From Ptiloglossa arizonensis (lineage: Eukaryota; Arthropoda; Insecta; Hymenoptera; Colletidae), in assembly GCF_051014685.1 (NCBI RefSeq), contig NW_027478900.1:329179-393178 (forward strand): a stretch of 64,000 nt of DNA. Direction: 5' to 3'. The translations under genes were made by a program, and so were the position numbers. Positions 1 through 12,769 of the stretch are shown here, piece after piece; positions within the stretch are counted from its first letter, which is position 1, and each line of letters opens with the position of its first letter. Below the pieces are notes generated by a model that worked only from the letters and a program-made list of their open reading frames with translations, searched no databases and was not told the DNA's origin.

Positions 1-175
1 AACTGCGCAAATTTTGAGTTTCTCAAGCGTTTCTTACCTCCAAACTGCCATATCTCGCGAACGGATTGACCAATTCGCAAAATTTCTGTTGCATCTGAAA
101 GTAGAAACTCGCCCGATTACATCGGTATGCGCACTTTTCCCCTAGGCCGTTCTAGTTATTCGTTTCAAGCATCAG
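1..175 (+). repeat. Reference monomer of the satellite
   Basis: This copy is used here to define phase and landmarks. By hand count it has 46 C and 31 G in 175 bases (44% GC) and 12 CpG dinucleotides, about 1.5 times the number expected from base composition. Landmarks in order are an AT-rich start with aaatttt; a short inverted repeat ttgag-ttt-ctcaa; tctcgcga, which contains an NruI site; the element cggattgaccaattcg, whose consensus form in other monomers is a dyad; a strongly conserved ttgcatctgaaa; the variable cggtatgcgcac segment; cccctaggcc, which contains an AvrII site; and the ttattcgtttcaagcatc tail. The phase chosen is arbitrary, because a tandem repeat has no intrinsic start. Confidence 0.9.
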
Positions 176-236
176 AACTGCGAAAATTTTGAGTTTCTCA
201 AGCGTTTCTTACCTCCAAACTGCCATATCTCGCGAA

Positions 237-252
237 CGGATTGACCAATCCG
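237..252. repeat. 16-bp dyad element of the monomer (consensus form)
   Basis: The sequence cggattgaccaatccg is a 7-bp inverted repeat (cggattg / caatccg) around a 2-bp spacer. This is the commonest form of the element in the array. Two common monomer classes break the symmetry by one base (aattcg and gatccg in place of aatccg), and the P class has cagattg. Short dyads inside satellite monomers can be protein-binding sites; no binding protein can be inferred here. Confidence 0.75.
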
Positions 253-1050
253 CAAAATTTCTGTTGCATCTGAAAGTAGAAACTCGCCCGATTACAACGG
301 TGAGCGCACTTTTCCCCTAGGCCGTTCCAGTTATTCGTTTCGAGCATCAGAACTGCGAAAATTTTGAATTTCTCAAGCGTTTCTTACATCCAAACTGCCA
401 TATCTCGCGAACGGATTGACCAATCCGCAAAATTTCTGTTGCATCTGAAAGTAGAAACTCGCCCGATTACAACGGTGTGCGCACTTTTCCCCTAGGCCGT
501 TCTAGTTATTCGTTTCAAGCATCAGAACTGCGCAAATTTTGAGTTTCTCAAGCGTTTCTTACCTCCAAACTGCCATATCTCGCGAACGGATTGACCAATT
601 CGCAAAATTTCTGGTGCATCTGAAAGTAGAGACTCGCCCGATTACAACGGTATGTGTAGTTTTCCCCTACGCCGTTCCAGTTATTCGTTTCGAGCATCAG
701 AACTGCGAAAATTTTGAATTTCTCAAGCGTTTCTTACATCTAAACTGCCATATCACGCGAACGGATGGACCGATCCGCAAAATTTCTGTTGCATCTGAAA
801 GTAGAAACTCGCCCGATTACAACGGTATGCGCACTTTTCCCCTAGGCCGTTCTAGTTATTCGTTTCAAGCATCAGAACTGCGCAAATTTTGAGTTTCTCA
901 AGCGTTTCTTACCTCCAAACTGCCATATCTCGCGAACGGATTGACCAATTCGCAAAATTTCTGTTGCATCTGAAAGTAGAAACTCGCCCGATTACATCGG
1001 TATGCGCACTTTTCCCCTAGGCCGTTCTAGTTATTCGTTTCAAGCATCAG

Positions 1051-2450
1051 AACTGCGAAAATTTTGAGTTTCTCAAGCGTTTCTTACCTCCAAACTGCCA
1101 TATCTCGCGAACGGATTGACCAATCCGCAAAATTTCTGTTGCATCTGAAAGTAGAAACTCGCCCGATTACAACGGTGAGCGCACTTTTCCCCTAGGCCGT
1201 TCCAGTTATTCGTTTCGAGCATCAGAACTGCGAAAATTTTGAATTTCTCAAGCGTTTCTTACATCCAAACTGCCATATCTCGCGAACGGATTGACCAATC
1301 CGCAAAATTTCTGTTGCATCTGAAAGTAGAAACTCGCCCGATTACAACGGTGTGCGCACTTTTCCCCTAGGCCGTTCTAGTTATTCGTTTCAAGCATCAG
1401 AACTGCGCAAATTTTGAGTTTCTCAAGCGTTTCTTACCTCCAAACTGCCATATCTCGCGAACGGATTGACCAATTCGCAAAATTTCTGTTGCATCTGAAA
1501 GTAGAGACTCGCCCGATTACAACGGTATGTGTAGTTTTCCCCTACGCCGTTCCAGTTATTCGTTTCGAGCATCAGAACTGCGAAAATTTTGAATTTCTCA
1601 AGCGTTTCTTACATCTAAACTGCCATATCACGCGAACGGATGGACCGATCCGCAAAATTTCTGTTGCATCTGAAAGTAGAAACTCGCCCGATTACAACGG
1701 TATGCGCACTTTTCCCCTAGGCCGTTCTAGTTATTCGTTTCAAGCATCAGAACTGAGAAAATTTTGAGTTTCTCAAGCGTTTCTTACCTCCAAACTGCCA
1801 TATCTCGCGAACGGATTGACCAATCCGCAAAATTTCTGTTGCATCTGAAAGTAGAAACTCGCCCGATTACAACGGTGAGCGCACTTTTCCCCTAGGCCGT
1901 TCCAGTTATTCGTTTCGAGCATCAGAACTGCGAAAATTTTGAATTTCTCAAGCGTTTCTTACATCCAAACTGCCATATCTCGCGAACGGATTGACCAATC
2001 CGCAAAATTTCTGTTGCATCTGAAAGTAGAAACTCGCCCGATTACAACGGTGTGCGCACTTTTCCCCTAGGCCGTTCTAGTTATTCGTTTCAAGCATCAG
2101 AACTGCGCAAATTTTGAGTTTCTCAAGCGTTTCTTACCTCCAAACTGCCATATCTCGCGAACGGATTGACCAATTCGCAAAATTTCTGTTGCATCTGAAA
2201 GTAGAGACTCGCCCGATTACAACGGTATGTGTAGTTTTCCCCTACGCCGTTCCAGTTATTCGTTTCGAGCATCAGAACTGCGAAAATTTTGAATTTCTCA
2301 AGCGTTTCTTACATCTAAACTGCCATATCACGCGAACGGATTGACCGATCCGCAAAATTTCTGTTGCATCTGAAAGTAGAAACTCGCCCGATTACAACGG
2401 TATGCGCACTTTTCCCCTAGGCCGTTCTAGTTATTCGTTTCAAGCATCAG
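1051..2450 (+). repeat. Overlapping 700-bp (4-monomer) duplication
   Basis: Bases 1,051-1,750 recur at 1,751-2,450 with the same four variant monomers. The first monomer of the 5-mer is missing and the second copy starts with the actgagaaaa variant. The later copy has gattgaccgatcc near 2,338 where the earlier ones have gatggaccgatcc. A 4-mer step directly after a 5-mer step is what unequal exchange out of phase by one monomer would leave. Confidence 0.85.
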
Positions 2451-2799
2451 AACTGAGAAAATTTTGAGTTTCTCAAGCGTTTCTTATATCCAAACTGCCA
2501 TATCTCGCGAACGGATTGACCAATCCGCAAAATTTCTGTTGCATCTGAAAGTAGAAACTCGCCCGATTACAACGGTATGCGCACTTTTCCCCTAGGCCGT
2601 TCTAGTTATTCGTTTCAAGCATCAGAACTGCCAAATTTTGAGTTTCTCAAGCGTTTCTTACCTCCAAACTGCCATATCACGCGAACGGATTGACCAATCC
2701 GCAAAATTTCTGTTGCATCTGAAAGTAGAAACTCGCCCGATTACATCGGTATGCGCACTTTTCCCCTAGGCCGTTCTAGTTATTCGTTTCAAGCATCAG

Positions 2800-3149
2800 A
2801 ACTGCGCAAATTTTGAGTTTCTCAAGCGTTTCTTACATCCAAACTGCCATATCCCGCGAACAGATTGACCAATCCGCAAAATTTCTGTTGCATCTGAAAA
2901 TAGAAACTCGCCCGATTACAACGGTAGGTATAGTTTTCCCCTAGGCCGTTCTAGTTATTCGTTTCAAGCATCAGAACTGCGCAAATTTTGAGTTTCTCAA
3001 GCGTTTCTTACCTCCAAACTGCCATATCTCGCGAACGGATTGACCAATCCGCAAGATTTCTGTTGCATCTGAAAGTAGAGACTCGCCCGATTACAACGGT
3101 ATGTGTAGTTTTCCCCTAGGCCGTTCTAGTTATTCGTTTCAAGCATCAG
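2800..3149 (+). repeat. Diagnostic monomer pair 'P-Q', first of about 16 copies
   Basis: Monomer P (2,800-2,974) carries atcccgcgaacag together with gaaaatagaaac and ggtaggtatag or ggtaggtgtag. Monomer Q (2,975-3,149) carries aatccgcaagat, gtagagac and cggtatgtgtag. The variants stay linked and P is followed directly by Q at about 2,800, 3,500, 4,375, 6,473, 7,522, 9,621, 10,321, 11,196, 11,896, 13,646, 14,346, 15,919, 16,619, 18,368, 21,167 and 26,066. After about 19.4 kb, P-like monomers are often followed instead by a monomer with ttccag and caagtgtttc, showing a change in higher-order composition. Confidence 0.85.
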
Positions 3150-4009
3150 AACTGAGAAAATTTTGAGTTTCTCAAGCGTTTCTTATATCCAAACTGCCAT
3201 ATCTCGCGAACGGATTGACCAATCCGCAAAATTTCTGTTGCATCTGAAAGTAGAAACTCGCCCGATTACAACGGTATGCGCACTTTTCCCCTAGGCCGTT
3301 CTAGTTATTCGTTTCAAGAATCAGAACTGCACAAATTTTGAGTTTCTCAAGCGTTTCTTACCTCCAAACTGCCATATCTCGCGAACGGATTGACCAATCC
3401 GCAAAATTTCTGTTGCATCTGAAAGTAGAAACTCGCCCGATTACATCGGTATGCGCACTTTTCCCCTAGGCCGTTCTAGTTATTCGTTTCAAGCATCAGA
3501 ACTGCGCAAATTTTGAGTTTCTCAAGCGTTTCTTACATCCAAACTGCCATATCCCGCGAACAGATTGACCAATCCGCAAAATTTCTGTTGCATCTGAAAA
3601 TAGAAACTCGCCCGATTACAACGGTAGGTGTAGTTTTCCCCTAGGCCGTTCTAGTTATTCGTTTCAAGCATCAGAACTGCGCAAATTTTGAGTTTCTCAA
3701 GCGTTTCTTACCTCCAAACTGCCATATCTCGCGAACGGATTGACCAATCCGCAAGATTTCTGTTGCATCTGAAAGTAGAGACTCGCCCGATTACAACGGT
3801 ATGTGTAGTTTTCCCCTAGGCCGTTCTAGTTATTCGTTTCGAGCATCAGAACTGCGCAAATTTTGAGTCTCTCAAGCGTTTCTTACCTCCAAACTGCCAT
3901 ATCTCGCGAACGGATTGACCAATCCGCAAAATTTCTGTTGCATCTGAAAGTAGAAACTCGCCCGATTACAACGGTATGCGCACTTTTCCCCTAGGCCGTT
4001 CTAGTTATT

Positions 4010-7000
4010 CTTTTCAAGCATCAGAACTGCGAAAATTTTGAGTTTCTCAAGCGTTTCTTACCTCCAAACTGCCATATCTCGCGAACGGATTGACCAATCC
4101 GCAAAATTTCTGTTGCATCTGAAAGTAGAAACTCGCCCGATTACAACGGTGTGCGCACTTTTCCCCTAGGCCGTTCTAGTTATTCGTTTCAAGCATCAGA
4201 ACTGCCAAATTTTGAGTTTCTCAAGCGTTTCTTACCTCCAAACTGCCATATCACGCGAACGGATTGACCAATCCGCAAAATTTCTGTTGCATCTGAAAGT
4301 AGAAACTCGCCCGATTACATCGGTATGCGCACTTTTCCCCTAGGCCGTTCTAGTTATTCGTTTCAAGCATCAGAACTGCGCAAATTTTGAGTTTCTCAAG
4401 CGTTTCTTACATCCAAACTGCCATATCCCGCGAACAGATTGACCAATCCGCAAAATTTCTGTTGCATCTGAAAATAGAAACTCGCCCGATTACAACGGTA
4501 GGTGTAGTTTTCCCCTAGGCCGTTCTAGTTATTCGTTTCAAGCATCAGAACTGCGCAAATTTTGAGTTTCTCAAGCGTTTCTTACCTCCAAACTGCCATA
4601 TCTCGCGAACGGATTGACCAATCCGCAAGATTTCTGTTGCATCTGAAAGTAGAGACTCGCCCGATTACAACGGTATGTGTAGTTTTCCCCTAGGCCGTTC
4701 TAGTTATTCGTTTCAAGCATCAGAACTGCGAAAATTTTGAGTTTCTCAAGCGTTTCTTACCTCCAAACTGCCATATCTCGCGAACGGATTGACCAATCCG
4801 CAAAATTTCTGTTGCATCTGAAAGTAGAAACTCGCCCGATTACAACGGTGAGCGCACTTTTCCCCTAGGCCGTTCCAGTTATTCGTTTCGAGCATCAGAA
4901 CTGCGAAAATTTTGAATTTCTCAAGCGTTTCTTACATCCAAACTGCCATATCTCGCGAACGGATTGACCAATCCGCAAAATTTCTGTTGCATCTGAAAGT
5001 AGAAACTCGCCCGATTACAACGGTGTGCGCACTTTTCCCCTAGGCCGTTCCAGTTATTCGTTTCGAGCATCAGAACTGCGAAAATTTTGAATTTCTCAAG
5101 CGTTTCTTACATCCAAACTGCCATATCTCGCGAACGGATTGACCAATCCGCAAAATTTCTGTTGCATCTGAAAGTAGAAACTCGCCCGATTACAACGGTG
5201 TGCGCACTTTTCCCCTAGGCCGTTCTAGTTATTCGTTTCAAGCATCAGAACTGCGCAAATTTTGAGTTTCTCAAGCGTTTCTTACCTCCAAACTGCCATA
5301 TCTCGCGAACGGATTGACCAATTCGCAAAATTTCTGTTGCATCTGAAAGTAGAGACTCGCCCGATTACAACGGTATGTGTAGTTTTCCCCTACGCCGTTC
5401 CAGTTATTCGTTTCGAGCATCAGAACTGCGAAAATTTTGAATTTCTCAAGCGTTTCTTACATCTAAACTGCCATATCACGCGAACGGATGGACCGATCCG
5501 CAAAATTTCTGTTGCATCTGAAAGTAGAAACTCGCCCGATTACAACGGTATGCGCACTTTTCCCCTAGGCCGTTCTAGTTATTCGTTTCAAGCATCAGAA
5601 CTGAGAAAATTTTGAGTTTCTCAAGCGTTTCTTATATCCAAACTGCCATATCTCGCGAACGGATTGACCAATCCGCAAAATTTCTGTTGCATCTGAAAGT
5701 AGAAACTCGCCCGATTACAACGGTATGCGCACTTTTCCCCTAGGCCGTTCTAGTTATTCGTTTCAAGCATCAGAACTGCGCAAATTTTGAGTTTCTCAAG
5801 CGTTTCTTACCTCCAAACTGCCATATCTCGCGAACGGATTGACCAATTCGCAAAATTTCTGTTGCATCTGAAAGTAGAGACTCGCCCGATTACAACGGTA
5901 TGTGTAGTTTTCCCCTAGGCCGTTCCAGTTATTCGTTTCGAGCATCAGAACTGCGAAAATTTTGAATTTCTCAAGCGTTTCTTACATCTAAACTGCCATA
6001 TCACGCGAACGGATTGACCGATCCGCAAAATTTCTGTTGCATCTGAAAGTAGAAACTCGCCCGATTACAACGGTATGCGCACTTTTCCCCTAGGCCGTTC
6101 TAGTTATTCGTTTCAAGCATCAGAACTGAGAAAATTTTGAGTTTCTCAAGCGTTTCTTATATCCAAACTGCCATATCTCGCGAACGGATTGACCAATCCG
6201 CAAAATTTCTGTTGCATCTGAAAGTAGAAACTCGCCCGATTACAACGGTATGCGCACTTTTCCCCTAGGCCGTTCTAGTTATTCGTTTCAAGCATCAGAA
6301 CTGCCAAATTTTGAGTTTCTCAAGCGTTTCTTACCTCCAAACTGCCATATCACGCGAACGGATTGACCAATCCGCAAAATTTCTGTTGCATCTGAAAGTA
6401 GAAACTCGCCCGATTACATCGGTATGCGCACTTTTCCCCTAGGCCGTTCTAGTTATTCGTTTCAAGCATCAGAACTGCGCAAATTTTGAGTTTCTCAAGC
6501 GTTTCTTACATCCAAACTGCCATATCCCGCGAACAGATTGACCAATCCGCAAAATTTCTGTTGCATCTGAAAATAGAAACTCGCCCGATTACAACGGTAG
6601 GTATAGTTTTCCCCTAGGCCGTTCTAGTTATTCGTTTCAAGCATCAGAACTGCGCAAATTTTGAGTTTCTCAAGCGTTTCTTACCTCCAAACTGCCATAT
6701 CTCGCGAACGGATTGACCAATCCGCAAGATTTCTGTTGCATCTGAAAGTAGAGACTCGCCCGATTACAACGGTATGTGTAGTTTTCCCCTAGGCCGTTCT
6801 AGTTATTCGTTTCAAGCATCAGAACTGAGAAAATTTTGAGTTTCTCAAGCGTTTCTTATATCCAAACTGCCATATCTCGCGAACGGATTGACCAATCCGC
6901 AAAATTTCTGTTGCATCTGAAAGTAGAAACTCGCCCGATTACAACGGTATGCGCACTTTTCCCCTAGGCCGTTCTAGTTATTCGTTTCAAGAATCAGAAC

Positions 7001-10000
7001 TGCACAAATTTTGAGTTTCTCAAGCGTTTCTTACCTCCAAACTGCCATATCTCGCGAACGGATTGACCAATCCGCAAAATTTCTGTTGCATCTGAAAGTA
7101 GAAACTCGCCCGATTACATCGGTATGCGCACTTTTCCCCTAGGCCGTTCTAGTTATTCGTTTCAAGCATCAGAACTGCGAAAATTTTGAGTTTCTCAAGC
7201 GTTTCTTACCTCCAAACTGCCATATCTCGCGAACGGATTGACCAATCCGCAAAATTTCTGTTGCATCTGAAAGTAGAAACTCGCCCGATTACAACGGTGT
7301 GCGCACTTTTCCCCTAGGCCGTTCTAGTTATTCGTTTCAAGCATCAGAACTGCCAAATTTTGAGTTTCTCAAGCGTTTCTTACCTCCAAACTGCCATATC
7401 ACGCGAACGGATTGACCAATCCGCAAAATTTCTGTTGCATCTGAAAGTAGAAACTCGCCCGATTACATCGGTATGCGCACTTTTCCCCTAGGCCGTTCTA
7501 GTTATTCGTTTCAAGCATCAGAACTGCGCAAATTTTGAGTTTCTCAAGCGTTTCTTACATCCAAACTGCCATATCCCGCGAACAGATTGACCAATCCGCA
7601 AAATTTCTGTTGCATCTGAAAATAGAAACTCGCCCGATTACAACGGTAGGTGTAGTTTTCCCCTAGGCCGTTCTAGTTATTCGTTTCAAGCATCAGAACT
7701 GCGCAAATTTTGAGTTTCTCAAGCGTTTCTTACCTCCAAACTGCCATATCTCGCGAACGGATTGACCAATCCGCAAGATTTCTGTTGCATCTGAAAGTAG
7801 AGACTCGCCCGATTACAACGGTATGTGTAGTTTTCCCCTAGGCCGTTCTAGTTATTCGTTTCAAGCATCAGAACTGCGAAAATTTTGAGTTTCTCAAGCG
7901 TTTCTTACCTCCAAACTGCCATATCTCGCGAACGGATTGACCAATCCGCAAAATTTCTGTTGCATCTGAAAGTAGAAACTCGCCCGATTACAACGGTGAG
8001 CGCACTTTTCCCCTAGGCCGTTCCAGTTATTCGTTTCGAGCATCAGAACTGCGAAAATTTTGAATTTCTCAAGCGTTTCTTACATCCAAACTGCCATATC
8101 TCGCGAACGGATTGACCAATCCGCAAAATTTCTGTTGCATCTGAAAGTAGAAACTCGCCCGATTACAACGGTGTGCGCACTTTTCCCCTAGGCCGTTCCA
8201 GTTATTCGTTTCGAGCATCAGAACTGCGAAAATTTTGAATTTCTCAAGCGTTTCTTACATCCAAACTGCCATATCTCGCGAACGGATTGACCAATCCGCA
8301 AAATTTCTGTTGCATCTGAAAGTAGAAACTCGCCCGATTACAACGGTGTGCGCACTTTTCCCCTAGGCCGTTCTAGTTATTCGTTTCAAGCATCAGAACT
8401 GCGCAAATTTTGAGTTTCTCAAGCGTTTCTTACCTCCAAACTGCCATATCTCGCGAACGGATTGACCAATTCGCAAAATTTCTGTTGCATCTGAAAGTAG
8501 AGACTCGCCCGATTACAACGGTATGTGTAGTTTTCCCCTACGCCGTTCCAGTTATTCGTTTCGAGCATCAGAACTGCGAAAATTTTGAATTTCTCAAGCG
8601 TTTCTTACATCTAAACTGCCATATCACGCGAACGGATGGACCGATCCGCAAAATTTCTGTTGCATCTGAAAGTAGAAACTCGCCCGATTACAACGGTATG
8701 CGCACTTTTCCCCTAGGCCGTTCTAGTTATTCGTTTCAAGCATCAGAACTGAGAAAATTTTGAGTTTCTCAAGCGTTTCTTATATCCAAACTGCCATATC
8801 TCGCGAACGGATTGACCAATCCGCAAAATTTCTGTTGCATCTGAAAGTAGAAACTCGCCCGATTACAACGGTATGCGCACTTTTCCCCTAGGCCGTTCTA
8901 GTTATTCGTTTCAAGCATCAGAACTGCGCAAATTTTGAGTTTCTCAAGCGTTTCTTACCTCCAAACTGCCATATCTCGCGAACGGATTGACCAATTCGCA
9001 AAATTTCTGTTGCATCTGAAAGTAGAGACTCGCCCGATTACAACGGTATGTGTAGTTTTCCCCTAGGCCGTTCCAGTTATTCGTTTCGAGCATCAGAACT
9101 GCGAAAATTTTGAATTTCTCAAGCGTTTCTTACATCTAAACTGCCATATCACGCGAACGGATTGACCGATCCGCAAAATTTCTGTTGCATCTGAAAGTAG
9201 AAACTCGCCCGATTACAACGGTATGCGCACTTTTCCCCTAGGCCGTTCTAGTTATTCGTTTCAAGCATCAGAACTGAGAAAATTTTGAGTTTCTCAAGCG
9301 TTTCTTATATCCAAACTGCCATATCTCGCGAACGGATTGACCAATCCGCAAAATTTCTGTTGCATCTGAAAGTAGAAACTCGCCCGATTACAACGGTATG
9401 CGCACTTTTCCCCTAGGCCGTTCTAGTTATTCGTTTCAAGCATCAGAACTGCCAAATTTTGAGTTTCTCAAGCGTTTCTTACCTCCAAACTGCCATATCA
9501 CGCGAACGGATTGACCAATCCGCAAAATTTCTGTTGCATCTGAAAGTAGAAACTCGCCCGATTACATCGGTATGCGCACTTTTCCCCTAGGCCGTTCTAG
9601 TTATTCGTTTCAAGCATCAGAACTGCGCAAATTTTGAGTTTCTCAAGCGTTTCTTACATCCAAACTGCCATATCCCGCGAACAGATTGACCAATCCGCAA
9701 AATTTCTGTTGCATCTGAAAATAGAAACTCGCCCGATTACAACGGTAGGTATAGTTTTCCCCTAGGCCGTTCTAGTTATTCGTTTCAAGCATCAGAACTG
9801 CGCAAATTTTGAGTTTCTCAAGCGTTTCTTACCTCCAAACTGCCATATCTCGCGAACGGATTGACCAATCCGCAAGATTTCTGTTGCATCTGAAAGTAGA
9901 GACTCGCCCGATTACAACGGTATGTGTAGTTTTCCCCTAGGCCGTTCTAGTTATTCGTTTCAAGCATCAGAACTGAGAAAATTTTGAGTTTCTCAAGCGT

Positions 10001-10305
10001 TTCTTATATCCAAACTGCCATATCTCGCGAACGGATTGACCAATCCGCAAAATTTCTGTTGCATCTGAAAGTAGAAACTCGCCCGATTACAACGGTATGC
10101 GCACTTTTCCCCTAGGCCGTTCTAGTTATTCGTTTCAAGAATCAGAACTGCACAAATTTTGAGTTTCTCAAGCGTTTCTTACCTCCAAACTGCCATATCT
10201 CGCGAACGGATTGACCAATCCGCAAAATTTCTGTTGCATCTGAAAGTAGAAACTCGCCCGATTACATCGGTATGCGCACTTTTCCCCTAGGCCGTTCTAG
10301 TTATT
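4010..10305 (+). repeat. Two tandem copies of a 3,148-bp (18-monomer) block
   Basis: The sequence from about 4,010 to 7,157 is repeated at about 7,158 to 10,305 with an offset of 3,148 bp, that is 18 x 175 minus two single-base deletions. Anchors that keep this offset are the short gccaaatttt monomers (4,200 and 7,348; 6,298 and 9,446), the cggtgagcgcac monomers (about 4,848 and 7,996), the ctacgccg monomers, and the reading frames that begin at 5,262 and 8,410. The match breaks near 7,150/10,300, where one copy continues with gcgaaaatttt and the other with gcgcaaatttt. Confidence 0.88.
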
Positions 10306-12419
10306 CGTTTCAAGCATCAGAACTGCGCAAATTTTGAGTTTCTCAAGCGTTTCTTACATCCAAACTGCCATATCCCGCGAACAGATTGACCAATCCGCAA
10401 AATTTCTGTTGCATCTGAAAATAGAAACTCGCCCGATTACAACGGTAGGTGTAGTTTTCCCCTAGGCCGTTCTAGTTATTCGTTTCAAGCATCAGAACTG
10501 CGCAAATTTTGAGTTTCTCAAGCGTTTCTTACCTCCAAACTGCCATATCTCGCGAACGGATTGACCAATCCGCAAGATTTCTGTTGCATCTGAAAGTAGA
10601 GACTCGCCCGATTACAACGGTATGTGTAGTTTTCCCCTAGGCCGTTCTAGTTATTCGTTTCGAGCATCAGAACTGCGCAAATTTTGAGTCTCTCAAGCGT
10701 TTCTTACCTCCAAACTGCCATATCTCGCGAACGGATTGACCAATCCGCAAAATTTCTGTTGCATCTGAAAGTAGAAACTCGCCCGATTACAACGGTATGC
10801 GCACTTTTCCCCTAGGCCGTTCTAGTTATTCTTTTCAAGCATCAGAACTGCGAAAATTTTGAGTTTCTCAAGCGTTTCTTACCTCCAAACTGCCATATCT
10901 CGCGAACGGATTGACCAATCCGCAAAATTTCTGTTGCATCTGAAAGTAGAAACTCGCCCGATTACAACGGTGTGCGCACTTTTCCCCTAGGCCGTTCTAG
11001 TTATTCGTTTCAAGCATCAGAACTGCCAAATTTTGAGTTTCTCAAGCGTTTCTTACCTCCAAACTGCCATATCACGCGAACGGATTGACCAATCCGCAAA
11101 ATTTCTGTTGCATCTGAAAGTAGAAACTCGCCCGATTACATCGGTATGCGCACTTTTCCCCTAGGCCGTTCTAGTTATTCGTTTCAAGCATCAGAACTGC
11201 GCAAATTTTGAGTTTCTCAAGCGTTTCTTACATCCAAACTGCCATATCCCGCGAACAGATTGACCAATCCGCAAAATTTCTGTTGCATCTGAAAATAGAA
11301 ACTCGCCCGATTACAACGGTAGGTGTAGTTTTCCCCTAGGCCGTTCTAGTTATTCGTTTCAAGCATCAGAACTGCGCAAATTTTGAGTTTCTCAAGCGTT
11401 TCTTACCTCCAAACTGCCATATCTCGCGAACGGATTGACCAATCCGCAAGATTTCTGTTGCATCTGAAAGTAGAGACTCGCCCGATTACAACGGTATGTG
11501 TAGTTTTCCCCTAGGCCGTTCTAGTTATTCGTTTCAAGCATCAGAACTGAGAAAATTTTGAGTTTCTCAAGCGTTTCTTATATCCAAACTGCCATATCTC
11601 GCGAACGGATTGACCAATCCGCAAAATTTCTGTTGCATCTGAAAGTAGAAACTCGCCCGATTACAACGGTATGCGCACTTTTCCCCTAGGCCGTTCTAGT
11701 TATTCGTTTCAAGCATCAGAACTGCGCAAATTTTGAGTTTCTCAAGCGTTTCTTACCTCCAAACTGCCATATCTCGCGAACGGATTGACCAATCCGCAAA
11801 ATTTCTGTTGCATCTGAAAGTAGAAACTCGCCCGATTACATCGGTATGCGCACTTTTCCCCTAGGCCGTTCTAGTTATTCGTTTCAAGCATCAGAACTGC
11901 GCAAATTTTGAGTTTCTCAAGCGTTTCTTACATCCAAACTGCCATATCCCGCGAACAGATTGACCAATCCGCAAAATTTCTGTTGCATCTGAAAATAGAA
12001 ACTCGCCCGATTACAACGGTAGGTGTAGTTTTCCCCTAGGCCGTTCTAGTTATTCGTTTCAAGCATCAGAACTGCGCAAATTTTGAGTTTCTCAAGCGTT
12101 TCTTACCTCCAAACTGCCATATCTCGCGAACGGATTGACCAATCCGCAAGATTTCTGTTGCATCTGAAAGTAGAGACTCGCCCGATTACAACGGTATGTG
12201 TAGTTTTCCCCTAGGCCGTTCTAGTTATTCGTTTCGAGCATCAGAACTGCGCAAATTTTGAGTCTCTCAAGCGTTTCTTACCTCCAAACTGCCATATCTC
12301 GCGAACGGATTGACCAATCCGCAAAATTTCTGTTGCATCTGAAAGTAGAAACTCGCCCGATTACAACGGTATGCGCACTTTTCCCCTAGGCCGTTCTAGT
12401 TATTCTTTTCAAGCATCAG

Positions 12420-12769
12420 AACTGCGCAAATTTTGAGGTTCTCAAGCGTTTCTTACCTCAAAACTGCCATATCTCGCGAACGGATTGACCAATCCGCAAA
12501 ATTTCTGTTGCATCTGAATGTAGAGACACGCCCGATTACAACGGTATGTGTAGTTTTCCCCTAGGCCGTTCCAGATATTCGTTTCGAGCAACAGAACTGC
12601 GAAAATTTTGAATTTCTCCAGCGTTTCTTACATCCAAACTGCCATATCTCGCGAACGGATTGACCAATCCGCAAAATTTCTGTTGCATCTGAAAGTCGAA
12701 ACTCGCCCGATTACAACGGTATGCGCACTTTTCCCCTAGGCCGTTCTAGTTATTCGTTTCAAGCATCAG
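12420..12769 (+). repeat. Diagnostic monomer pair with gaggttctc and tctccagcg
   Basis: The first monomer (12,420-12,594) has ttttgaggttctc, ttacctcaaaac and gaatgtagagacacg. The second (12,595-12,769) starts after an agcaacag variant and has gaatttctccagcg. Close relatives of the pair recur at about 14,870 and 16,968 in the clean array. The tctccagcg monomer also occurs at about 37,464, 42,882, 46,400 and 47,451 and, reversed, at 49,718, 50,767, 54,266 and 59,700. Being rare, it is one of the best anchors for proving the inverted repeat. Confidence 0.85.

Larger units (their letters stand above)
1..1750 (+). repeat. Higher-order repeat: two tandem 875-bp (5-monomer) units
   Basis: Bases 1-875 and 876-1,750 are near-identical five-monomer units. 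Each runs through monomers with the same ordered diagnostic variants: acatcggtatgcgc, then cggtgagcgcac, then cggtgtgcgcac, then atgtgtag with the AvrII-less ctacgccg, then ttacatct with gatggaccgatcc. One visible difference is ctggtgcatc near 612 against ctgttgcatc near 1,487. Near-identity between units and divergence between monomers inside a unit is the standard signature of recent amplification of a multimer. Confidence 0.92.

Noticed and set aside
156..175. CENP-B box-like match in ttattcgtttcaagcatc
   Set aside because: ttcg and a downstream a fit the core pattern, but the required cggg is replaced by catc, and many monomers have g in place of the a. Too weak to report as a site.
539..892. 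117-codon forward frame, recurring at 1,414, 5,262, 8,410, 13,133 and 15,233
   Set aside because: Each is the same two-monomer stretch of satellite read in one frame. The period of 175 is not a multiple of 3, so the frame shifts at every monomer and soon meets a stop. The products are translations of the repeat in successive frames, with no domain, start context or codon bias of a gene.
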